Both the position numbers and the translations under genes were made by a program. Shown here one piece after another: positions 15,915 through 20,643 of a stretch of 20,643 bases of DNA. Source of the DNA: QQUD01 sp039029915 (GTDB lineage Bacteria; Chloroflexota; Anaerolineae; Promineifilales; Promineifilaceae); assembly GCA_039029915.1 (NCBI GenBank), contig JBCCFD010000091.1:1-20643 (forward strand), in the 5' to 3' direction. Positions within the stretch are counted from its first letter, which is position 1; every line of letters begins with the position of its first letter. The notes beneath the pieces are model-generated. The model did not search any database. It saw nothing but the letters and a program-made list of their open reading frames with translations, and was not told where the DNA came from.

Positions 15915-16364
15915 ATGCAGTCGATCATTCTTAAAACAGCGGTTCGATACTTAATGCCGCTCATGCTTTTATTTTCTGTTTTTGTATTTTTAAGAGGTCA
16001 CAATGAACCGGGTGGTGGTTTCGTGGGAAGCCTCATTGCGGCGTCGGCCTTTGTGCTCTACTCGATTCCTTATGGGCCGAGGGCTGCTCGGGAGCTTTTG
16101 CAGGTGGACCCAAGAACATTAATGGGCGTTGGCCTTTTGATGGTCGTTGTCAGTGGACTAATTTCCCTGTTTGCCGGACTGCCATTTTTAACCGGCATCT
16201 GGGGGGAACGAGAGTATCCTGTCCTTCATAAGCTTGGCACCCCGCTCTTGTTTGATACAGGCGTTTATTTGGCGGTTATTGGTGTGACGCTACTCATCAT
16301 TTTTGAACTGCTCAATGAATGGAGCGAGCGATTACCTGGCCAGTTTGAAGAGGAGGCCAACTAA
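15915..16364 (+). CDS. mrpB: Mrp Na+/H+ antiporter subunit B
   Basis: A 149-residue membrane protein with four helices, matching MnhB/MrpB. Diagnostic features are the N-terminal helix with LMPLMLLFSVFVFLRGHNEPGGGFVGSL, in which the RGHNEPGGGF loop is the family signature, and the later segment GTPLLFDTGVYLAVIGVTL. In the Mrp complex it packs beside MrpA and MrpC in the sodium-path half. The start ATG 15915 lies two bases after mrpA, with TAGGGATT as a weak ribosome-binding site inside the mrpA end. Its last stop base overlaps the mrpC ATG (TAATG), so translation is probably coupled. Length and motifs are normal. Confidence 0.95.
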   Translation: MQSIILKTAVRYLMPLMLLFSVFVFLRGHNEPGGGFVGSLIAASAFVLYSIPYGPRAARELLQVDPRTLMGVGLLMVVVSGLISLFAGLPFLTGIWGEREYPVLHKLGTPLLFDTGVYLAVIGVTLLIIFELLNEWSERLPGQFEEEAN

Positions 16365-16711
16365 TGGAACTACTTATGGCAATTGTCATTGGGGTTTTAT
16401 TTGGGACCGGACTTTATATGATGCTCCGCCGCAGCCTCGTCAAACTGATATTAGGTTTGGGCTTGCTGGCTCATGCCGCTAATTTATTGCTGTTTAATTC
16501 TGGAAATATTGAGCGAGGTGCGCCGCCGTTGATTGAGTCTGGGGCAAAAGCATTGGAAGGGGTGTTTGGAGACCCAATTCCCCAAGCGCTTATTTTGACG
16601 GCGATTGTGATTGGATTTGGAACGCAAGCGTTTGCTATCGTTTTGATTCGCCGCGTGTATGAAGCGGTTGATACGGATGATATCGACCGGCTTAAGTTGA
16701 CGGACGAGTGA
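16364..16711 (+). CDS. mrpC: Mrp Na+/H+ antiporter subunit C
   Basis: A 115-residue, three-helix protein homologous to NuoK of complex I and MnhC. Family features seen are a short N-terminal helix LLMAIVIGVLFGTGLYMMLRR, then LVKLILGLGLLAHAANLLLF, and the signature DPIPQALILTAIVIGFGTQAFAIVLI near the C-terminus. It forms the inner membrane link between the A/B and D subunits. The ATG overlaps the mrpB stop by one base, and the end overlaps the start of mrpD by up to 4 bases depending on the start chosen. AGAGGAGG before the start is a good ribosome-binding site. Confidence 0.95.
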   Translation: MELLMAIVIGVLFGTGLYMMLRRSLVKLILGLGLLAHAANLLLFNSGNIERGAPPLIESGAKALEGVFGDPIPQALILTAIVIGFGTQAFAIVLIRRVYEAVDTDDIDRLKLTDE

Positions 16712-16716
16712 TAGCG

Positions 16717-18204
16717 ATGGACCAATTGATTCTTCTTCCGATAGTAATTCCGTTTTTGACAGCGATTATTTGTATATTAGCGTATAAAAACTATGCTCTG
16801 CAGAGACAGATTAGCATGGTAGGGTCGTTTTTATTGTTTGGGGTGGTGATTTGGGTATTTACGGCCGTTTATCAAAATGGCCCTCTTTCTGTACAGCCGG
16901 GTAATTGGCCCGCTCCTTTTGGGATTACGTGGGTTGTGGACCTTCTCAGTGCCATCATGCTGGTGCTGGCCGGATTGATGATGGTGGCAGTGGCCATTTA
17001 TGCGCGGGCCGATATTGATGAACATCGAGAATCTTTAGGATATTACCCCCTTTATAACTTTTTGATGATGGGGGTTTGCGGCTCATTTACAACGGGTGAC
17101 GTTTTCAACCTTTACGTTTGGTTTGAAATCATGCTGATCTCCTCTTTTGTGCTTTTAGAACTTGGTGGGGATCGTCGCCAGCTTGAAGGGGCCATCAAGT
17201 ACATGACCATCAATGTGATTGCGTCCATGATTTTCTTGTCGGCCGTAGGTATTTTGTATGGGTTAACCGGCACGCTCAACATGGCTGATTTGCGGGGCGC
17301 TCTCGCAACTGCTCCACAGGGAATGGTTATCACCGTTTCGATGATGTTCTTAGTTGGGTTTGGCATTAAAGCGGCGTTGTTCCCACTTTACGGCTGGTTA
17401 CCGTCAGCCTACCATACACCCCCAACTGCCATTTCAGCTATCTTTTCGGGTTTGCTGACGAAGGTGGGCGTTTATGCCCTGATTCGGGTTTTTACGCTGA
17501 TGTTTGTGCAAGATGTGTCGTATACACATAATATTTTGCTTTGGGTGGCTGGCTTTACAATGGTGGCTGGCGTGCTTGGGGCGGCCTCACAAGGGGAATT
17601 CCGCCGTATTTTGTCGTTCCACATTGTGAGTCAGATTGGCTATATGGTGATGGGTTTAGCTTTGTTTACACCTCTGGCGCTGGCGGGAGCCATCTTTTAT
17701 ATCATTCACCACATCGTCGTGAAGACAAATCTGTTCTTGGTGAGCGGCGTTGTCAATCGATTAAAGGGCACGTATCAGTTAAAAAAGATTGGGGGGTTAT
17801 ACAAGAAACGGCCGTTTCTGGGCATCCTCTTTTTGATACCAGCCCTCTCTTTGGCAGGCATTCCTCCGCTGTCTGGCTTCTGGGCTAAGTTTGCGCTAGT
17901 GCGGGCCGGACTCGAGGCTCAATCTTACTGGATTGTCGTTGCTTCACTGGTCGTTAGCGTGCTTACGCTTTTCTCAATGACTAAAATTTGGGCAGAAGCA
18001 TTTTGGGCACCCGAACCGGATGAAGGTGCTGATTTGGAGGTGCCGCCAGCGGATTGGTGGCAGCGCGTTATTCCGGTTGCGGCCCTTTGCGTGGTGACAT
18101 TACTGATTGGATCTACGGCCGAATGGGTGTTCCAGCTTTCGCTTGAAACAGCGAATCAACTGCTGGATCCAACCCTTTATATTCAGACAGTACTTGGTAA
18201 TTGA
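16717..18204 (+). CDS. mrpD: Mrp Na+/H+ antiporter subunit D
   Basis: MrpD is the second large proton-translocating subunit, homologous to NuoM/NuoN. The protein (495 residues) has about 14 helices and the expected charged residues: E137 in VWFEIMLISSF, and a lysine in the GIKAALFPLYGWLPSAYHTPP and LLTKVGVYALIR segments. Near its end the sequence PLSGFWAKFALVRAGLE is typical of the family. ATG 16717 was taken as start; GTG 16708, overlapping mrpC in a GTGA arrangement, is possible and adds three residues. No clear ribosome-binding site separates the two. It ends at 18204, 4 bases before the mrpE start. Two ACGGCCGT copies are inside (16861 and 17808). Confidence 0.95.
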   Translation: MDQLILLPIVIPFLTAIICILAYKNYALQRQISMVGSFLLFGVVIWVFTAVYQNGPLSVQPGNWPAPFGITWVVDLLSAIMLVLAGLMMVAVAIYARADIDEHRESLGYYPLYNFLMMGVCGSFTTGDVFNLYVWFEIMLISSFVLLELGGDRRQLEGAIKYMTINVIASMIFLSAVGILYGLTGTLNMADLRGALATAPQGMVITVSMMFLVGFGIKAALFPLYGWLPSAYHTPPTAISAIFSGLLTKVGVYALIRVFTLMFVQDVSYTHNILLWVAGFTMVAGVLGAASQGEFRRILSFHIVSQIGYMVMGLALFTPLALAGAIFYIIHHIVVKTNLFLVSGVVNRLKGTYQLKKIGGLYKKRPFLGILFLIPALSLAGIPPLSGFWAKFALVRAGLEAQSYWIVVASLVVSVLTLFSMTKIWAEAFWAPEPDEGADLEVPPADWWQRVIPVAALCVVTLLIGSTAEWVFQLSLETANQLLDPTLYIQTVLGN

Positions 18205-18208
18205 TGCT

Positions 18209-18691
18209 ATGTTTCAACTAAATTTACTTCTAACAATCGCTTGGATGGCACTGATTGGTGAATTTACCCTTGAAAGCTTTTTAGAAGGGTTTATCGTCAC
18301 GTTTATTGTGGTGGGGCTTTCTAATGTCTATTCGCGAGATGCCCGTACAGGTTACTTTGTGCGCTTTATAAAAACTTGGAAAGTGATTTTTGGGTTTATT
18401 ATCGAGGTCATGAAGGCCAGTCTTCGAGTAGCCGCCATTGTTGTTAACCCCCGACTCAATATCCGCCCGGCCGTGATTGCTGTGCCTCTTGATATAGAAG
18501 GGGATGGGCAAATCACGATGTTTGCCAATATGATTACATTAACACCTGGGACGCTTTCTCTGGATGTATCAAACGATAAAAAGACGCTATATGTACACGC
18601 TATTGATGTCGATGATGTTGAGGCGTTTCGAGCTGAGCTCAAAAATGGATTTGAGGCTCAGGTGCGCGAGGTGACAGAATGGGAGAAGTGA
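18209..18691 (+). CDS. mrpE: Mrp Na+/H+ antiporter subunit E
   Basis: MrpE is a small subunit needed for assembly of the complex. The protein has 160 residues: two N-terminal membrane helices (FQLNLLLTIAWMAL and FLEGFIVTFIVVGLSNV), an amphipathic stretch, then a soluble alpha-beta domain with the signature NMITLTPGTLSLDVS and LYVHAID, as in MnhE. ATG 18209 follows the mrpD stop by four bases; an earlier TTG 18194 is less likely. Its 3' end overlaps mrpF by 13 bases, so the two are probably translated together. Length is normal for the family (about 158-170). Confidence 0.94.
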   Translation: MFQLNLLLTIAWMALIGEFTLESFLEGFIVTFIVVGLSNVYSRDARTGYFVRFIKTWKVIFGFIIEVMKASLRVAAIVVNPRLNIRPAVIAVPLDIEGDGQITMFANMITLTPGTLSLDVSNDKKTLYVHAIDVDDVEAFRAELKNGFEAQVREVTEWEK

Positions 18692-18948
18692 TTCGCATTA
18701 CGATGGGGATCGGCCTAACGCTGTTGGCGATTACGATTTTGCTATCGGTGACGCGTCTGTTGCGCGGCCCCACGCTACCTGACCGCGTTGTGGCGTTGGA
18801 TATGTTGACGTCTGTGGGGATTGGCATTACGGCCGTTTATGCCGTTATGACAGACCAAGCTGTCTTTCTGGATGTAGCCACTATTTTGGCCTTGATTTCA
18901 TTTTTAGGCACGATTGCATTCGCACGCTACATTGATTTGCGGAGATAA
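18679..18948 (+). CDS. mrpF: Mrp Na+/H+ antiporter subunit F
   Basis: An 89-residue, three-helix protein of the MnhF/MrpF family. It has LTLLAITILLSVTRLLRGPTLPDRVVALDML, where the RGPTLPDRVVALD loop is the family signature, followed by helices VGIGITAVYAVMT and FLDVATILALISFLGTIAFAR. MrpF contributes to the sodium-path half of the complex. It begins 13 bases before the mrpE stop and ends four bases before the mrpG ATG. One ACGGCCGT copy (18829) encodes ITAVYA. Confidence 0.95.
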   Translation: MGEVIRITMGIGLTLLAITILLSVTRLLRGPTLPDRVVALDMLTSVGIGITAVYAVMTDQAVFLDVATILALISFLGTIAFARYIDLRR

Positions 18949-18952
18949 CGAT

Positions 18953-19315
18953 ATGATTGCAGAGATTATTAGCTTAATTTTGCTTTTGACCGGGATTGTA
19001 TTTGTGCTTATCGCAGGTATCGGGGTTGTTCGGATGCCGGATATTTTTCTACGAATGTCATCCTCTACCAAGGCGGCCACGTTAGGGTTGATGCTGATCC
19101 TGATCGGAACGGCCGTTTATTTCCGAGATGTTGGTATTGCTAGCCGGGCCATTGCCACAGCAATCTTTGTCTTTTTGACAGCCCCTGTGTCGGCCCATTT
19201 AATCGGCCGGGCTGCCTACTCAGACGGCGTCAAGCTGTGGGAAAAAACGCAGCTCGATGAACTGAAAGATAAATACACAACGGATGAAACCACGCGTGAA
19301 AGTGTGCCGGAATAA
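18953..19315 (+). CDS. mrpG: Mrp Na+/H+ antiporter subunit G
   Basis: A 120-residue membrane protein of the MnhG/MrpG family and the last gene of the operon. Diagnostic segments are GIGVVRMPDIFLRMSSSTKAATLG, where the RMPD motif and the STKA turn are family hallmarks, and ATAIFVFLTAPVSAHLIGRAAY. A hydrophilic tail of about 30 residues (KTQLDELKDKYTTDE) is cytoplasmic. ATG 18953 has GGAGAT 6 bases upstream; the longer frame from 18914 overlaps mrpF and is not preferred. No clear terminator follows; the next gene is a convergent glycosyltransferase 65 bp away, across a purine-rich stretch. Confidence 0.95.
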   Translation: MIAEIISLILLLTGIVFVLIAGIGVVRMPDIFLRMSSSTKAATLGLMLILIGTAVYFRDVGIASRAIATAIFVFLTAPVSAHLIGRAAYSDGVKLWEKTQLDELKDKYTTDETTRESVPE

Positions 19316-19319
19316 ATTT

Positions 19320-19355
19320 GGGAAGGGAGAAGAGAGGGTAGAGAGGAGAGAAGAG
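19320..19355. repeat. Purine-rich tract between convergent genes
   Basis: Thirty-five of 36 bases from 19320 to 19355 are A or G, interrupted by one T at 19339, followed by a G/T-rich stretch. It lies between the mrpG and glycosyltransferase stops. It may be a low-complexity relic or a transcription pause/triplex-prone tract; no hairpin terminator is seen here. Confidence 0.5.
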
Positions 19356-19380
19356 CTTTGTGGGTTTTGTGCCTCTGTGT

Positions 19381-20364
19381 TTATTGGCTTAACCCAAGAC
19401 GATAACCGCGGAGCATATAGCTGCCTTGAATCCAGCGATAGAGGAGGCCAAGCAGTTTTTTTGAGGGGAAAACTGTTTCAAGCAGCTTGACGACAGTCTC
19501 CATGAGCCAAACGATGGGGGGAGAGGCCAATATCCGATAAATAATTTTTCGCATAATCAATTTTGGTGAGTCTTGACCCCACTCGATCGGTGTTTTATCT
19601 TTGAACATCACAATATGTTCACGAAGTTCTGGGTGGACTTGATATAATTTCACGGCCGAAACGCCCGCTTTTTGCCAGCGAATACACGCTTTTTCTAGAC
19701 TGGCAATCGAATAATCCCAGTGAAACCCCGTTGCGCCACCGCACTGCAACAATCGATATCCTGCCTTGTACGAGCGATATCCAAAATCAACATCGTCCCA
19801 GTTGGGCCAGCCGCCCGTTGGGTCTTGCAACATGCCCAAGGCAAAAAAGTCTGCGCGACAAACGGCTAATAGTTCCGTATTGCACCAGCTAAAGTGTATA
19901 TCGTGTAATTTGTCATCATTGTGCCCAGCGTGGGGGCCACTGTTGGCGTTTTCAAGCGTTAACTGCGTAAAGTGAGACGGATTTTCCTCGGCAAAGCGGG
20001 TCACAATCGTGCCCATCACCACCGCTTTTTCTTCGGATTCACATGCCTTCGCCATCGCTTCAAGCGTTGGGGGGGTGAGGGTAACGTCATCATCAATAAA
20101 GATCAGCACGTTTCCCGAACTGTGGTCAACACCAAAATTGCGAGCGATCGTGGCCCCCTGATTTTCTTTCCTTAGAAACTGGAATTTAAACGGCGTATGA
20201 AAGGCTAAGATTTCGGCTGGATCGTACGAAGAGCCATCATCCACCACAATCACCTCAAATTGGTCAGCTGGAAGCGTTTGTTCCATCAGATTAGGCAACA
20301 GCCTGAGGATGTTTTCTTTGCGATTGTAGTTAGGGATAATTACGCTAACGCGAAATTGGGACAT
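19381..20364 (-). CDS. Family 2 glycosyltransferase
   Basis: A 327-residue GT-A fold enzyme that transfers sugar from a nucleotide donor. Seen are the N-terminal SVIIPNYNRKENILRLL strand-helix (7-23), VIVVDDGSSYDP (38-49) with the nucleotide-binding aspartates, NQGATIARNFGV (68-79), FIDDDVTLTP (89-98) whose DXD coordinates the metal, and GWPNWDDVDFGYR (185-197) whose acids include the probable catalytic base. After residue 230 a mostly helical tail contains a hydrophobic segment (IYRILASPPIVWLMETVVKLL, split across 275-295), suggesting a membrane-associated end. The start, ATG at 20362-20364 complement, has GATGAGG upstream. The sugar and acceptor cannot be told. It is convergent with mrpG, and its own upstream neighbour is another minus-strand gene. 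Confidence 0.9.
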   Translation of the reverse strand: MSQFRVSVIIPNYNRKENILRLLPNLMEQTLPADQFEVIVVDDGSSYDPAEILAFHTPFKFQFLRKENQGATIARNFGVDHSSGNVLIFIDDDVTLTPPTLEAMAKACESEEKAVVMGTIVTRFAEENPSHFTQLTLENANSGPHAGHNDDKLHDIHFSWCNTELLAVCRADFFALGMLQDPTGGWPNWDDVDFGYRSYKAGYRLLQCGGATGFHWDYSIASLEKACIRWQKAGVSAVKLYQVHPELREHIVMFKDKTPIEWGQDSPKLIMRKIIYRILASPPIVWLMETVVKLLETVFPSKKLLGLLYRWIQGSYMLRGYRLGLSQ

Positions 20365-20529
20365 GAAGCCTCATCGTTTGGGTATTGGGAAAATTATTAT
20401 TTGAGTATTAGCGTAAGTTTATTTGCTTACAACGATGGTTAATTGTGTAGCACGTGCCGGTGAGCTTGTAAATTGCTCGATGGGGCTATGAAAACCGCTG
20501 TTCTAATCGTGATTGCTTAGGATTTAAAA

Positions 20530-20643
20530 TCACCCTTCGACTTTTTCCATAAGCTCCAGCCAGCGCACGTGATGTGTCATCACTGAGGACACGTTATGCC
20601 CAAATTTGTAGCCCATCGGAGCTGTGTACGACCAGGTATGTAC
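20530..20643 (-). CDS. 3' end of an unidentified minus-strand gene
   Basis: On the minus strand, a frame is open from the window edge to a TGA (complement 20530-20532), giving 37 residues that end in HHVRWLELMEKVEG. The amino-acid mix is protein-like (W, H, E and K rich, no low-complexity run). It would lie upstream of the glycosyltransferase on the same strand, 165 bp from its start. I do not recognise the family; a second glycosyltransferase or a membrane-associated enzyme is possible. The fragment is too short to be sure it is a gene. Confidence 0.45.
   Translation of the reverse strand, partial: VHTWSYTAPMGYKFGHNVSSVMTHHVRWLELMEKVEG

Overview
The window looks like a chromosome segment from a member of the Chloroflexota, probably the Anaerolineae or a relative. 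The evidence is the FtsZ sequence style, lipoproteins and secreted proteins with an SH3b/beta-propeller or fibronectin-like build, moderate GC content, and a UbiD/AcnX gene pair that fits a lineage making isoprenoids by a mevalonate-type route. This placement is an inference; no rRNA or marker set is present. No tRNA, rRNA, CRISPR array, transposase or phage gene was seen.

Layout. (1) 1-600: the 3' part of a TerB-domain gene. (2) 919-2383: a small excisionase-like HTH gene with a promoter flanked by a perfect inverted repeat, followed by ftsZ. A strong terminator hairpin lies about 240 bp beyond ftsZ. (3) 2672-4333, minus strand: a lipoprotein with an SH3b domain and TolB/PD40 propeller repeats. 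(4) 4654-11450, plus strand: six closely packed genes: an archaeal-type UbiD decarboxylase, a CPA1 Na+/H+ antiporter, a UspA-like protein, an MscS channel, a YCII-domain protein and a fused aconitase-X (AcnX) protein. (5) 11843-13300: a secreted protein with a long structured 5' leader. (6) 13585-19315: a complete seven-gene mrpABCDEFG operon for a multisubunit Na+/H+ antiporter, with a perfect CRP-type palindrome just downstream of its predicted -10. (7) 19381-20364, minus strand: a family 2 glycosyltransferase, followed by the 3' end of another minus-strand gene running off the window.

How the genes work together. UbiD and AcnX match the two enzymes specific to the archaeal modified mevalonate pathway: phosphomevalonate dehydratase (AcnX) and trans-anhydromevalonate 5-phosphate decarboxylase (UbiD, using prenyl-FMN). 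Between them lies an ion and osmotic stress cassette (NhaP-type antiporter, Usp, MscS). The Mrp operon nearby adds a second, much larger Na+/H+ antiporter, so the region is dominated by sodium, pH and turgor homeostasis.

The most striking DNA-level signal is the 8-bp palindrome ACGGCCGT. It occurs 22 times in 20.6 kb where about 0.3 would be expected by chance, in three codon phases of coding sequence and twice side by side in an intergenic region. This resembles the HIP1 palindromes of cyanobacteria, but with a different sequence. It and the UbiD/AcnX pair are the two observations most worth following up.
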